NCBI RefSeq assembly: GCF_003651245.1
Contig: NZ_RAPE01000003.1
Location: 248,001-312,000 of the forward strand
DNA length: 64,000 nucleotides
DNA from: Roseovarius spongiae
GTDB lineage: Bacteria > Pseudomonadota > Alphaproteobacteria > Rhodobacterales > Rhodobacteraceae
Direction: 5' to 3'
Positions 43,712 through 52,793 of the stretch are shown here, piece after piece (the first letter of the stretch is position 1; each line of letters begins with the position of its first letter). The notes under the pieces were generated by a model. It searched no databases, was not told the DNA's origin, and saw nothing but the letters and a program-made list of their open reading frames with translations. The translations under genes were made by a program, and so were the position numbers.

Positions 43712-45061
43712 TCATTCCGCCGGTTTCACGAAAGTATGGGCGCCGCCGGCCTTGGGGGCGTAATGCGCTGCGAAATCCTCCTCGACGGTGTCGGGGCGCG
43801 GCAGCGGCTTCTCGATGACGCCGAGCAGCGGCAGGATGACCAGGAAATAGATAAACCAGTAGGCCGCCGCGATCAGCGAGAAGGTCGCGTAGGGTTCCTC
43901 CGCGGGCATGGCGCCCAGCCACATCAGCGCGAAGAAATCCAGCACCAGCAGCGCGAACCACCACTTCAGCATCGGACGATACCGCCCCGAACGCACCGAG
44001 GAGGTGTCGAGCCAGGGCGCCAGCGCCATCACCGCGATCGCGCCGAACATCGCCATCACGCCGAAGAACTTGGCGTCGACGATCCCGCCGGTGATCCAGC
44101 TGGTGGCCTGCACCACCCAAACGTCGGCGGTGAAGGCGCGCAGGATCGCGTAGAACGGCAGGAAGTACCATTCGGGGACGATATGCGCGGGCGTCACCAG
44201 CGGATCGGCCTCGATGTAGTTGTCGGGATGGCCGAGGTAGTTCGGCATGAAGCCCACGACGGCGAAGAACACGATCAGGATCACGGCCAGCGCGAACAGG
44301 TCCTTGATGACGAAATAGGGCCAGAACGATACGGTGTCCTTGTCCGCCTCCGCCCGGGACGTGCGCCGCACCTCGACACCCGTGGGGTTGCTGTTGCCGG
44401 TGGTGTGGAAGGCCCAGATATGCACCGCGACCAGCGCCGCGATCACGAAGGGCAGCAGGTAATGCAGGCTGAAGAAGCGGTTGAGCGTGGCGTTGTCCAC
44501 CGCCGGCCCGCCCAGCAGCCAGGTCTGGATCGGCTCACCGACCAGCGGGATCGCCCCGAACAGGCCGGTGATCACCGTGGCGCCCCAGAACGACATCTGC
44601 CCCCAAGGCAGCACGTAGCCCATGAAGGCGGTGCCCATCATGCAGAGATAGATCAGCATGCCGATGATCCAGGTGATCTCGCGCGGGGCCTTGTAAGAGC
44701 CGTAATAGAGGCCGCGGAAGATATGCGCGTAGACCGCGACAAAGAACAGCGACGCGCCGTTCATGTGCAGGTAGCGCAGGAAATGCCCGCCGTTGACGTC
44801 GCGCATGATGTGCTCGATCGAGGCGAAGGCCATGTCGACATGCGGCGTGTAATGCATCGCCAGGACGATCCCGGTGATGATCTGCAACACGAGGCAGAAC
44901 GCCAGGACGATCCCCCAGATCCACATCCAGTTGAGGTTCTTCGGCGTGGGAATCATGAGCGTGTCATAAAGCAGCCTGACGATAGGCAGGCGGCCGTGCA
45001 GCCACTTCTCGGAATTCGATTTCGGTTCGTATTGATCGTGCGGAATGCCAGCCATCTTCAA
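43712..45061 (-). CDS. petB: Cytochrome b of the bc1 complex
   Basis: A 449-residue full-length bacterial cytochrome b with eight membrane helices. The four heme-ligating His are in MRYLHM-type [24 protein letters not shown] and [23 protein letters not shown]. The quinol-site PEWY motif is present as [12 protein letters not shown]. It binds hemes bL and bH and both quinone sites. Sits between petA and petC with 8-14 bp spacings. Confidence 0.97.
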   Translation of the reverse strand: MKMAGIPHDQYEPKSNSEKWLHGRLPIVRLLYDTLMIPTPKNLNWMWIWGIVLAFCLVLQIITGIVLAMHYTPHVDMAFASIEHIMRDVNGGHFLRYLHMNGASLFFVAVYAHIFRGLYYGSYKAPREITWIIGMLIYLCMMGTAFMGYVLPWGQMSFWGATVITGLFGAIPLVGEPIQTWLLGGPAVDNATLNRFFSLHYLLPFVIAALVAVHIWAFHTTGNSNPTGVEVRRTSRAEADKDTVSFWPYFVIKDLFALAVILIVFFAVVGFMPNYLGHPDNYIEADPLVTPAHIVPEWYFLPFYAILRAFTADVWVVQATSWITGGIVDAKFFGVMAMFGAIAVMALAPWLDTSSVRSGRYRPMLKWWFALLVLDFFALMWLGAMPAEEPYATFSLIAAAYWFIYFLVILPLLGVIEKPLPRPDTVEEDFAAHYAPKAGGAHTFVKPAE

Positions 45062-45069
45062 TCGCGTCC

Positions 45070-45630
45070 TTATCCGAGTTTGATCGTTGAATCGTCGACG
45101 AACGCCGCGATCGGAATATGCAGGTTCTCCGGAGCCGGTCCCTTGCGGATGCGTCCGGAGGTGTCGTAATGCGACCCGTGGCAGGGGCAGAACCAGCCAC
45201 CGTATTCACCCGCGCCGTCGCCGATGGGAACGCAGCCCAGGTGGGTGCAGACCCCGATCATCACGAGCCAGTCTTCCTTGTCCCCGATCACGCGGTTGAT
45301 GTCCGCGGCGTCGGTTCCCGGCTTGTTCGGATTTTCCGAGCTGGTGTCGATCAGCGCGCTCATCGGCACGCCCCTGGCGGCCTCGATCTCTTCTTCCGTG
45401 CGGCGGCGGATGAAGACGGGCTTGCCCAGGTATTTGACCGTGATCTGCGTGCCGACCGCGACGCCGCCCACGTCGACATAGATCGACGACAGGGCCTGCA
45501 CGTCGGCGGACGGGTTCATCTGGTCCACCAGCGGCCAGACCGCGGCCCCGGTGGCGACGACGCCGGCGCCGGCCGTGGCGTAGTAGAGGAAATCTCTTCG
45601 GGTGCCTTCGTGATCGTCTGCGTGGGACAC
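45070..45630 (-). CDS. petA: Rieske iron-sulfur subunit of the bc1 complex
   Basis: A 186-residue Rieske protein. The N-terminus [22 protein letters not shown] is a Tat-type signal anchor with RRDFL. The 2Fe-2S ligands are in CTHLGC and CPCHGS, with the conserved disulfide cysteines between. The GTG at 45630 is chosen because GGAG is 8 nt upstream and the encoded N-terminus matches the family. First gene of the petABC operon; its promoter lies in 45631-45955. Confidence 0.96.
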   Translation of the reverse strand: MSHADDHEGTRRDFLYYATAGAGVVATGAAVWPLVDQMNPSADVQALSSIYVDVGGVAVGTQITVKYLGKPVFIRRRTEEEIEAARGVPMSALIDTSSENPNKPGTDAADINRVIGDKEDWLVMIGVCTHLGCVPIGDGAGEYGGWFCPCHGSHYDTSGRIRKGPAPENLHIPIAAFVDDSTIKLG

Positions 45631-45955
45631 GAAACATACTCCATTCTTGCGGCGGCCATCGGCCCGTTCTGTTTGGGATCGCGACAGCGGGCGCGATCTT
45701 TGCACGCCGATACTTATCCGGGCGCGCGTGTATCGTCCAGCCTGCAATCGGCATGAAATGACATGGAGTGTGCATGTGTCACGCTTGAGCCGGAGGTGCG
45801 GCGGGTGTAAGCAGTTCGCGAGACGTTTCGGCATGTCGCGGCGACAACACCGCGCCGGAATCGCGGCGCCACGACAGGGCGCCGCGTGCGTTTTGCGACG
45901 TGCCGATATAGCGAAAGCCTGAAAGCGAACGAAACCATTGCCGGAGTGCATCGAG
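45631..45955. other. Divergent intergenic region between petA and an outer-membrane protein gene
   Basis: About 325 bp with no supported gene. It must hold the promoters of the bc1 operon and of the barrel gene. A perfect hairpin GCGGCGCC...GGCGCCGC occurs near 45863-45886. No clear -35/-10 pair could be assigned with confidence; GATAAGTAT near 45710 on the minus strand is a possible -10 for petA. Confidence 0.5.
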
Positions 45956-46645
45956 ATGCGGAAAACATGCAAGGCGGCGCTCGCCGCGACCCTTCTGACG
46001 GCGGCGGCGCCGGCCTCGGCCGAGGTTGAGCTGAGCCTCTACATGGGCGTGCAGAGCGTCGACAACAGCAGCGCGTCGGGAACCATGCCCGGCGGCGCGC
46101 CCTTCAGCCGCAACATAAAATGGGACGCCAACCCGCTCGACAACCCGTTCTATTACGGCGCGCGGGCGACCTGGTGGACCGATCGGAACATCGGTTTCGG
46201 CCTCGAGGGGACGCACGCCAAGGCCTATGCCAGCGCGGCCGACCGCGGCGCGCTCGGGTTCGACCGGCTGGAACTGTCGAACGGGCACAACATCTTTACC
46301 GCCAACGTGATGAAACGCTGGCCCGACGCCTTCGCCGGCCGCCATTTCACGCCTTACCTGGGCGCGGGCCTCGGTGTGGCCGTGCCGCATTCCGACATCA
46401 AGGTGACGGGCGCGACCAACCGCACCTTCGGCTTCGAGGCGACGGGAATCGCCGCGCGGGGCATCGCCGGCATGAAATACGACATCAACGAGAACTGGGC
46501 GCTGTTCGGCGAATACCAGATCACCTGGTCGGACAACGACGTGACCATCGACGCCGACCCGGCCGTGCCGGGCCAGACGGCGGGCAAGCTGCGCACCGAG
46601 ATCGTGACCCACGCGGTCAATTTCGGGGTCAGCTACAGTTTCTGA
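45956..46645 (+). CDS. Outer-membrane beta-barrel protein (OmpW/lipid A-modifying-like size class)
   Basis: A 229-residue precursor with signal peptide [22 protein letters not shown] and an eight-strand-like barrel: alternating hydrophobic residues, [46 protein letters not shown] and a C-terminal VNFGVSYSF ending in Phe, the signal for BAM insertion. CGGAG 9 nt upstream supports the ATG at 45956. Function unknown; proteins of this class include OmpA-like porins and the Ail family. Confidence 0.85.
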   Translation: MRKTCKAALAATLLTAAAPASAEVELSLYMGVQSVDNSSASGTMPGGAPFSRNIKWDANPLDNPFYYGARATWWTDRNIGFGLEGTHAKAYASAADRGALGFDRLELSNGHNIFTANVMKRWPDAFAGRHFTPYLGAGLGVAVPHSDIKVTGATNRTFGFEATGIAARGIAGMKYDINENWALFGEYQITWSDNDVTIDADPAVPGQTAGKLRTEIVTHAVNFGVSYSF

Positions 46646-46673
46646 GCGGCGTTTTCTTCGCCAAGGAGGATGA

Positions 46674-46702
46674 CCCGGGAAGATTCGTCGAATTTTCCCG
46701 GG
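46674..46702. terminator. Hairpin between convergent genes
   Basis: CCCGGGAA (46674-46681) pairs with TTCCCGGG (46695-46702), with further partial pairing inside. No strong T-run follows, so termination here is possible but unproven for the barrel gene. Confidence 0.4.
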
Positions 46703-46745
46703 CGCGCTTCATTCAGGCCCGAGACTGCAAGAATGCCGGCGCAGC

Positions 46746-47996
46746 CTATGCGGCGATCAGCCGGCCATCGGCGGCGCCGGTCACGGTGGCCGTGACGATC
46801 CGCCCCTCTGCACGGTCCGAGCCGAAACGCACCTCGGCGAACTGTTCGGTCCGGCCCATCCGGGGGCTCTCCATCAGCACGCGATGCTCTGCGCCCACCT
46901 GACCGGCGAGATGCGCAGCCACCGCCGCATCGCCCGCCGCGCGCAGCCGCGCCGCGCGCTCCTTGATCGCGCTCCCGTCCACCTGCGGCATCCGCGCGGC
47001 AGGCGTCCCGGGGCGGGGCGAATAGGGGAAGACATGCAGCCAGGTCAGGCCGCAATCGCGCACCAGCGCCAGCGAGTCGGCGAAATGCGCCTCGGTCTCT
47101 GTCGGGAAGCCGGCGATGATGTCGGCGCCGAAGGTCATGTCGGGGCGCAGGCGGCGCGCCTCCTCGCAAAAGCGGATGGCGTCGTCGCGCAGGTGCCGCC
47201 GCTTCATCCGCTTGAGGATCAGGTCGTGCCCGTGTTGCAGCGACAGGTGCAGGTGCGGCATGAGGCGCGGCTCGGTCGCGATGGCGCGCATCAGGTTGTC
47301 GTCCGCCTCAATGCTGTCGATGGATGAGATCCGCAGCCGCGGCAGGCCGGGGATCAGCCGCAGCAGCCGCATCACCAGATCGCCCAGCCGCGGCGCGCCC
47401 GGCAGGTCCGCCCCCCACGAGGTGAGATCCACCCCCGTCAGCACCACCTCGTTATAGCCCCCATCGACCAGCCGCCGGACCTGGTCGACCACCACGCCCG
47501 CAGGGACGGAGCGCGAATTTCCGCGCCCGTAGGGGATGATGCAGAAGGTGCAGCGATGATCGCAGCCGTTCTGCACCTGCACGTAGGCGCGGCTGCGCGT
47601 GCCGAACCCGTCGATCAGGTGCCCGGCGGTTTCCCGCACCGACATGATGTCGTCGACCTGCACCCGCTCGGTCCCGAAATCCCCGGCGAGCGCGGCCCAG
47701 GTGCCGGCCTGCATCTTCTCGGTGTTGCCGATCACCGCGTCGACCTCGGGCATGTCCGCGAATGTCGCGGGCTCGGTCTGGGCGGCGCAGCCCGTGACGA
47801 TCAGCTTCGCGCCGGGATTGTCGCGGCGCAGGCGGCGGATGTCCTGGCGCGCCTTGCGCACCGCTTCGGACGTGACCGCGCAGGTGTTGACCACCACGGC
47901 GCCCTCAAGCCCGGCCTCGGCGGCCAGTTCCTTCATCGCCTCCGTTTCATAGGCGTTGAGACGGCAGCCGTGGTTGGAAAAGACCGGCGCCTTCAT
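46746..47996 (-). CDS. mtaB: tRNA (N6-threonylcarbamoyladenosine37-C2)-methylthiotransferase MtaB
   Basis: A 416-residue methylthiotransferase. N-terminal UPF0004 domain with three cysteines ([34 protein letters not shown]) for one 4Fe-4S cluster, a radical SAM domain with CDHRCTFC for the second, and a C-terminal TRAM-like region. It makes ms2t6A at position 37 of ANN-decoding tRNAs, including tRNA-Lys. Its start overlaps the dapF stop by 4 bp. The pair dapF-mtaB is common in Rhodobacteraceae. Confidence 0.94.
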   Translation of the reverse strand: MKAPVFSNHGCRLNAYETEAMKELAAEAGLEGAVVVNTCAVTSEAVRKARQDIRRLRRDNPGAKLIVTGCAAQTEPATFADMPEVDAVIGNTEKMQAGTWAALAGDFGTERVQVDDIMSVRETAGHLIDGFGTRSRAYVQVQNGCDHRCTFCIIPYGRGNSRSVPAGVVVDQVRRLVDGGYNEVVLTGVDLTSWGADLPGAPRLGDLVMRLLRLIPGLPRLRISSIDSIEADDNLMRAIATEPRLMPHLHLSLQHGHDLILKRMKRRHLRDDAIRFCEEARRLRPDMTFGADIIAGFPTETEAHFADSLALVRDCGLTWLHVFPYSPRPGTPAARMPQVDGSAIKERAARLRAAGDAAVAAHLAGQVGAEHRVLMESPRMGRTEQFAEVRFGSDRAEGRIVTATVTGAADGRLIAA

Positions 47997-48871
47997 GCGA
48001 GCGATCCCAGGAACTGCGCGGTGAGCGCGCCGCTGGCCACGTGCATCGTCGGCCCGGTCATCCAGACGCCGTCCTCGCGCCACTCGACATCCAGCGCGCC
48101 GCCGTCGAGATCGACCCGCACGCGCCGCCCCGTCAGCCCGCGCCGCGCCGCCGCCACCGCCACCGCGCAGGAAGAACTCCCCGAGGCCAGCGTCTGCCCG
48201 ACGCCGCGCTCCCACACCCGCACCCGCAGGTGATCGGCGCCGGTGAGCGAAGCCACCTGCACGTTGGTGCGCTCGGGGAAGAGCGGGTGATGCTCGTAGC
48301 GCGGGCCGAACTGCTCGAGCACGACCGCCTCGGCGTCCTCGACGAAAAACGTGCAATGCGGGTTGCCCATGCCGGTCGCCACCGGCGCGCCCTCGACCGG
48401 CAACTCGAGCGTGTCCATCGCTTCGGCCAGCGGGATGTCGCGCCAATCCGTCTGCGGCGCGCCCATGTTGACCGAGGTCAGCCCCCCGCCTGCGTTTCGC
48501 GCGAAAAGATCGCCCCGTTCGGTCGTGAGGTGCAGCGCGTCGCGCCCGCTTTCGTCCATCAGGTAGCGCGCGATGCAGCGAGTCGCGTTGCCGCAGGCGC
48601 CTGCGCGGCTGCCGTCGGCGTTCCAGAAGGCCAGATGCGCATCGCCCCGTCCGTCCGAGATCACCGCCATCTGATCGAATCCAATCCCGCGATGCCGGTC
48701 GCCGAGCGCCACGGCCAGCGCATCCAGATCGAGCGCATCCAGCACTCCGGAAGCGCGCGCATCCAGCACATCACCCTTGCGCGCATCCAGCACATCGCCC
48801 TTGCGCGCATCCAGCACGACAAAATCATTGCCGAGCCCATGCATCTTCATGAAAGACAATCCGTTGGTCAT
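47993..48871 (-). CDS. dapF: Diaminopimelate epimerase with tandem-repeat insertion
   Basis: A 292-residue DapF, which interconverts LL- and meso-diaminopimelate for lysine and peptidoglycan. The N-terminus [16 protein letters not shown] and the first catalytic Cys in ACGNATRC are conserved. At the second catalytic position the usual TLACG is TLASG, so Cys is replaced by Ser, with a Cys five residues later (SSSCAVA); I recall the same change in roseobacter homologues. After residue 15 an 8-residue unit, VLDARKGD, is repeated in tandem about four times, lengthening the N-terminal loop. Starts at 48871 or 48850 are both possible. Confidence 0.92.
   Translation of the reverse strand: MTNGLSFMKMHGLGNDFVVLDARKGDVLDARKGDVLDARASGVLDALDLDALAVALGDRHRGIGFDQMAVISDGRGDAHLAFWNADGSRAGACGNATRCIARYLMDESGRDALHLTTERGDLFARNAGGGLTSVNMGAPQTDWRDIPLAEAMDTLELPVEGAPVATGMGNPHCTFFVEDAEAVVLEQFGPRYEHHPLFPERTNVQVASLTGADHLRVRVWERGVGQTLASGSSSCAVAVAAARRGLTGRRVRVDLDGGALDVEWREDGVWMTGPTMHVASGALTAQFLGSLA
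48733..48828. repeat. Four tandem 24-bp repeats inside dapF
   Basis: The block GCGCATCCAGCAC recurs at 48733, 48757, 48781 and 48805, exactly 24 bp apart. The two middle copies are nearly identical over the full 24 bp, so expansion by slippage is recent. Each unit codes for eight residues ([32 protein letters not shown]), keeping the dapF frame open. Confidence 0.9.
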
Positions 48872-48952
48872 GCGCGTCTCCGTTCGGTGCCGCGTATAAC
48901 GCCGGCGCCGGGACGAATCCAGCACCCCCTGCCGTCCGCTTCAGATAAGGGG

Positions 48953-48981
48953 TTGACCCCCCTCGCTCGTCTTTCTAGATA
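48953..48981 (+). promoter_or_regulatory. Promoter of tRNA-Lys
   Basis: TTGACC (48953-48958) and TAGATA (48976-48981) with a 17-nt spacer form a strong housekeeping promoter. The tRNA begins 10 bp after the -10 element, so the 5' leader is minimal. Confidence 0.75.
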
Positions 48982-48991
48982 CGCCGCTAGT

Positions 48992-49067
48992 GGGCCGTTA
49001 GCTCAGTTGGTAGAGCAACTGACTTTTAATCAGTGGGTCGCAGGTTCGAATCCTGCACGGCTCACCA
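48992..49067 (+). tRNA. tRNA-Lys (anticodon TTT)
   Basis: A 76-nt cloverleaf. The acceptor stem GGGCCGT pairs with ACGGCTC (one G-T pair), the D arm is GCTCAGTTGGTAGAGC, the anticodon loop is CTTTTAA with anticodon TTT between ACTGA and TCAGT, the T arm is GCAGGTTCGAATCCTGC, and CCA is encoded. No clear terminator follows within 95 bp. Confidence 0.98.
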
Positions 49068-49162
49068 CTGCAACCGATTGATCGGAATCGCGAAAGAGCC
49101 GAGCATCTGCTTGGCGGTTTTCGGAATTTGCAACAATTCTGCGACGCCAAGTATTTGCTGTT

Positions 49163-49768
49163 TTACGTTCCTGCCCGGATGGCCCGGGGGGCAGCATTCA
49201 GGTCGGCGGCGGTATCCACGTCGCGCAGGGTGTCCGCCAGGGCGATGCGCGCGGGGCCGAGGCTGGCGATGCTGTCGGCCAGGGCGTGGCGGGTGGACCA
49301 GCGCACATTGCCAAAGAGCGTGGGGGGCGGCGCGGCGGTGCGTTTGAGCCCGGTCAGCCAGTAGCCGCCATCGGGCGCGGGGCCGAAGACCGCGTCGTGA
49401 CGGCCCAGCATCGCGAAGGCGCGCGCGATGTGGTCGGGCGTCACGCCGGGAATGTCGCCGCCGATGATGCAGACCGGGCCGGGCGGCATGGCGTGCATGA
49501 TCCGCGCCATGCGTCGGCCGAGGTCGCCGCCGCCCTGGGCGAGACGCGGAAGATGCGCGGGCCAAGCGCGGCTGGTGAGCGCGGCGCGGTCGGGAGAGAT
49601 GGCGAGGATCAGCGCCCAGCGCGGATCGTCGAGCCGGCGCAGCAGGCGCGCGCCCTGGTGGCGGAACCACCATGCGGCGCCGATCATGCCGATCTCGCGC
49701 CCGAGCCGCGTCTTGACCCGCCCCGCGCGCGGTTCCTTCAGCATGACGACGAGGCGGCGGCGCCTCAC
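49163..49768 (-). CDS. DUF2064 glycosyltransferase-like protein
   Basis: A 201-residue protein of the DUF2064/TIGR04282 family, a GT-A-like nucleotidyl/glycosyl transferase fold. Characteristic segments are [22 protein letters not shown] at the nucleotide loop, [19 protein letters not shown] with the DxD-like Asp and [15 protein letters not shown]. Function is uncertain; some relatives are tied to arsenosugar synthesis. The GTG start at 49768 overlaps the dapE stop by 4 bp (GTGA), so it is translated with dapE. Confidence 0.85.
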   Translation of the reverse strand: MRRRRLVVMLKEPRAGRVKTRLGREIGMIGAAWWFRHQGARLLRRLDDPRWALILAISPDRAALTSRAWPAHLPRLAQGGGDLGRRMARIMHAMPPGPVCIIGGDIPGVTPDHIARAFAMLGRHDAVFGPAPDGGYWLTGLKRTAAPPPTLFGNVRWSTRHALADSIASLGPARIALADTLRDVDTAADLNAAPRAIRAGT

Positions 49769-50916
49769 GCGAAATAGTCACGCAGGATGCGGGCGTAGAT
49801 CGCCTTGAGCTGGCCGATCTGTTCGACGTTCACCCGTTCATCGACCTGGTGCATCGTGCGACCGACAAGGCCGCATTCCACCACCGGGCAGTGATCCTTG
49901 ACAAAACGCGCGTCCGACGTGCCGCCCGAGGTGGACAGCACCGGGCGGCGGCCGGTTTCGGCCTCCACGGCGCGCGCCACGGTTTCCGAGAAAGCGCCCG
50001 GCGGCGTCAGGAACGCCTCGCCCGAGTTGCGGACCTCGACCGCGCCGGTGACGCCGAGGTCAGCGCAGACCGCTTCGGTTTCGCGCTGCAACCACTCCGT
50101 CAGCGAGGCGCCGGAATGGGCGTCGTTGTAGCGGATGTTGAGCGTCGCGCGGCAAGCGGCGGGGATCACGTTCGTCGCCGGGTTGCCGGTGTCGATGGTG
50201 ACGACAGCCAGCGTCGAGGGGTCGAAAAGATCGGTCCCCGCGTCGAGCTCATGTGACGAAAGCCGGTCCACCAGCCGCGCGATCGCCGGCAGCGGGTTGC
50301 GCGCGCGGTGCGGGTAGGCGGAGTGGCCCTGTTCGCCGGTCACGGTCAGGAACGCGTTGAGCGAGCCGCGCCGACCGATCTTTATCATCTCGCCCATCTC
50401 GTCGGGGCAGGTCGGCTCTCCGACGAGGCAGACCGACATCGCCTCGCCCTCCTGCCGCATCCAGTCGAGCAGCGCGACGGTGCCGTCCTTTGCATCGCCC
50501 TCCTCGTCGCCGGTGATGGCGAGGATGACGGCGCCGTCGGGGGGCGTGCCGCGCACGAAATCCACCGCGGCGGCGGCAAAGGCGGCGACACCCGATTTCA
50601 TGTCCGTGGCGCCGCGTCCCCAGAGGAACCCGTCGCGGATCTCGGCCCCGAAGGGCGGCGCGCTCCAGGCCGCGACATCGCCCACCGGGACCACGTCCGT
50701 ATGGCCGTTGAAGCCGAAGCTGCGCGCAGCGCCCTTGTCGCCCCAGCGGGCATAGAGGTTCGCCACCCCGCCCCGATCCACCCGCGTGCAGACAAAGCCC
50801 GCCTGCGTCAGCAGATCCCCGAGCAGAACCAGCGCGCCGCCCTCTTCGGGCGTGACCGAAGCGCAGCGCACGAGGGCGGCGGTCAGGTCAACCGGGTCGA
50901 TGGGCGTATGGGACAT
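49765..50916 (-). CDS. dapE: Succinyl-diaminopimelate desuccinylase
   Basis: A 383-residue M20 peptidase-family enzyme that hydrolyses N-succinyl-LL-diaminopimelate. Zinc and catalytic motifs: [49 protein letters not shown], and the C-terminal [13 protein letters not shown]is. The [11 protein letters not shown] substrate-specificity segment marks it as DapE rather than ArgE. The start [16 protein letters not shown] at 50916 matches the family. Part of the lysine/DAP cluster dapF-dapE-dapD. Confidence 0.95.
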   Translation of the reverse strand: MSHTPIDPVDLTAALVRCASVTPEEGGALVLLGDLLTQAGFVCTRVDRGGVANLYARWGDKGAARSFGFNGHTDVVPVGDVAAWSAPPFGAEIRDGFLWGRGATDMKSGVAAFAAAAVDFVRGTPPDGAVILAITGDEEGDAKDGTVALLDWMRQEGEAMSVCLVGEPTCPDEMGEMIKIGRRGSLNAFLTVTGEQGHSAYPHRARNPLPAIARLVDRLSSHELDAGTDLFDPSTLAVVTIDTGNPATNVIPAACRATLNIRYNDAHSGASLTEWLQRETEAVCADLGVTGAVEVRNSGEAFLTPPGAFSETVARAVEAETGRRPVLSTSGGTSDARFVKDHCPVVECGLVGRTMHQVDERVNVEQIGQLKAIYARILRDYFA

Positions 50917-51038
50917 GCTGAGCACCTCGCGGCGGGGTTTCGGTCCGTCCCGCGTAGCGCGAAAGCGCCGCTGTGGCAAACAGGACGCAGCCCGCCCGCC
51001 CTGTGGATAATTTTCTCACGCGGTCGCGCGTCCTCTGC

Positions 51039-51200
51039 TACAATCCCGGGCAATTAAAGACCCGAGGCAGGGCAAAGCAGCGGGGCCGCAAAGGGCCCGG
51101 ATCGAGCGGATCGCGAAAAGCGACCTCATGAAAACGGCGGGATCGTCCCGCCCGTCTGCGTGTTTGCGCCTGTCTCCGGCATAAAGGTTTGGGGCAGGAC
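51039..51200 (+). other. Structured 5' leader of the Hint-protein gene
   Basis: A TACAAT -10 element at 51039-51044 suggests transcription from about 51050, giving a leader of about 150 nt. The leader contains GGCAGGGCAAAGC, then GGCCGCAAAGGGCCCGG, several short inverted repeats and a perfect hairpin GGCGGGA-TCG-TCCCGCC at 51136-51152, 48 nt before the start. The two GCAAAG blocks recall cyclic-di-GMP-I (GEMM) riboswitches but the spacing between them is too short for a standard one. Regulation by RNA structure is inference. Confidence 0.35.
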
Positions 51201-52793
51201 ATGGTTGCAGGCAGAGAGATACCGATCGACAAGAACGCCACGGCGATGCAGATGGCGCAGGAGATCTTCGGCCCCGGCGTGACGGTCGAAAGCGCGTCAT
51301 ACACGGGCGACAGCGACAGTTCGGGCATCTACAGCGATGGCGATACGATCTCGCCCGGGTTCATGCCGGGCGATACGGGCGTCATGTTCTCGACCGGGAG
51401 CCTCGACGGGTTCACCCATAACCGGCCATGGTGGTGGGGCGGGTCGAATTCCAGCACCTCGCAGACAACCGGTTCAAGCGGCCCCAATGGCGATCCCATG
51501 TTCGACGCGGCGGCCGGCGCGCCGACCTATGACGCGTCCTATATCGACGTCGATTTCACGCCGACGGGCGATCTGCTTACCATGCAGTTCGTGTTCGCCT
51601 CGGAGGAGTATCCCGAATACGCGGTCGGATCGTTCCAGGATTTCGTCGGCGTCTGGATCAACGGCCAGCAGGTGGAACTGAGCGTCGGCGACGGCGATAT
51701 CGACCCCAACAACCTAAATGCCGGAGCCAACGGCAACCTCTTCATCGACAACACGAACGACCAGTACAACACCGAGATGGACGGGTTCACCGTCACCATG
51801 ACGCTCAAGATCCCGGTGAATGCGAACGAAACCAATTCGATTCGCATCGGCATCGCGGACGTGACGGACTCCAATTACGACAGTACGCTCATCATCGCGG
51901 GCGGCAGCGTGCAGGGCTCCGTTCTCGCGATGGATGACAATACCTGGGTGGACCCGAACGGGATCAGGACATTGGACGTCCTGGCCAACGACACCAACAA
52001 CGGCGCCGGCAGCCTGACCGTCACCCATATCAACGGGCAGGCCGTCAGTGCGGGCGACACGGTCACGCTGAACAGCGGCCAGACGGTCAAGCTCAACGCC
52101 GACGGCACGCTTGAACTGGCGGGTGACGGCGACGCTGAGGAATTCACCTTTACCTATACCGCCGAGAACGCGAGCGGAGTAAGCGACACCGGCTTCGTGC
52201 TGGTGGATTCGGTCCCCTGCTTCGTCGCCGGCACGATGATCGAAACCCCAAGCGGCCCGGTTCCGGTCGAGACGCTGAAAGCCGGCGACCTGGTGATGAC
52301 CCGCGACGAGGGGGCGCAGCCGCTGCGCTGGATCGGCGAGCGGCGGGTGTCCGCCACCGGCAACTTCGCCCCGATCTTCATCGCGGCGAACACCTTCGGC
52401 GCGCATGACGGGCTGTTCCTGTCGCCCTTGCACCGGGTGCTGATCCGCGACGCGCTGGCCGAACTGCTGTTCGGCGAGACCGAGGTGCTGGTCGCCGCGC
52501 GCGACCTCGTCAACGACCGCTCCGTGCGCCGGATCGAGGGCGGGCTGGTGGATTACGTCCATATCCTCTTTGACCGCCACCAGGTGGTCTTTTCCGCGGG
52601 GCTCGAAACCGAGAGCTTCCTGCCCGGCCCGCAGACCGCCAACAGCTTCGAGGCCGAGATCGTGGACGAGATCTGCACCCTCTTCCCCGAACTCGACCGA
52701 GAGACCGGGCGCGGCTACAGCCCCGCCGCGCGGCGCACGCTGAAACGCTACGAGGCCGAACTGCTGGTGGCCAGCGGGCTGCACGCGGCGTGA
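51201..52793 (+). CDS. Secreted choice-of-anchor L / Hint-domain protein
   Basis: A 530-residue protein without a classical signal peptide. Residues 1 to about 240 form a 'choice-of-anchor L' domain (FGPGVTVESASYTGD; LLTMQFVFASEEYPEYAVGSFQDF). A cadherin/Ig-like segment (LDVLANDTNNGAG...) follows to about 330. A Hint (Hedgehog/intein) domain starts with the nucleophilic Cys340 in PCFVAGTMIETPSGPVPVETLKAGD and continues to about 480 with LSPLHRVLIRD. Hint domains catalyse self-cleavage, so the protein may be processed and possibly attached after type I-like export. GGGGCAGGA precedes the ATG. Confidence 0.88.
   Translation: MVAGREIPIDKNATAMQMAQEIFGPGVTVESASYTGDSDSSGIYSDGDTISPGFMPGDTGVMFSTGSLDGFTHNRPWWWGGSNSSTSQTTGSSGPNGDPMFDAAAGAPTYDASYIDVDFTPTGDLLTMQFVFASEEYPEYAVGSFQDFVGVWINGQQVELSVGDGDIDPNNLNAGANGNLFIDNTNDQYNTEMDGFTVTMTLKIPVNANETNSIRIGIADVTDSNYDSTLIIAGGSVQGSVLAMDDNTWVDPNGIRTLDVLANDTNNGAGSLTVTHINGQAVSAGDTVTLNSGQTVKLNADGTLELAGDGDAEEFTFTYTAENASGVSDTGFVLVDSVPCFVAGTMIETPSGPVPVETLKAGDLVMTRDEGAQPLRWIGERRVSATGNFAPIFIAANTFGAHDGLFLSPLHRVLIRDALAELLFGETEVLVAARDLVNDRSVRRIEGGLVDYVHILFDRHQVVFSAGLETESFLPGPQTANSFEAEIVDEICTLFPELDRETGRGYSPAARRTLKRYEAELLVASGLHAA

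Noticed and set aside
48733..48828. Regular 24-bp repeats considered as a CRISPR array
   Set aside because: There are no unique spacers between repeats, the units are contiguous and they preserve the dapF reading frame.
51189..51200. TTG start four codons upstream for the first Hint-domain gene
   Set aside because: The ATG at 51201 has a better-placed purine-rich site (GGGGCAGGA), and the TTG would overlap that site.
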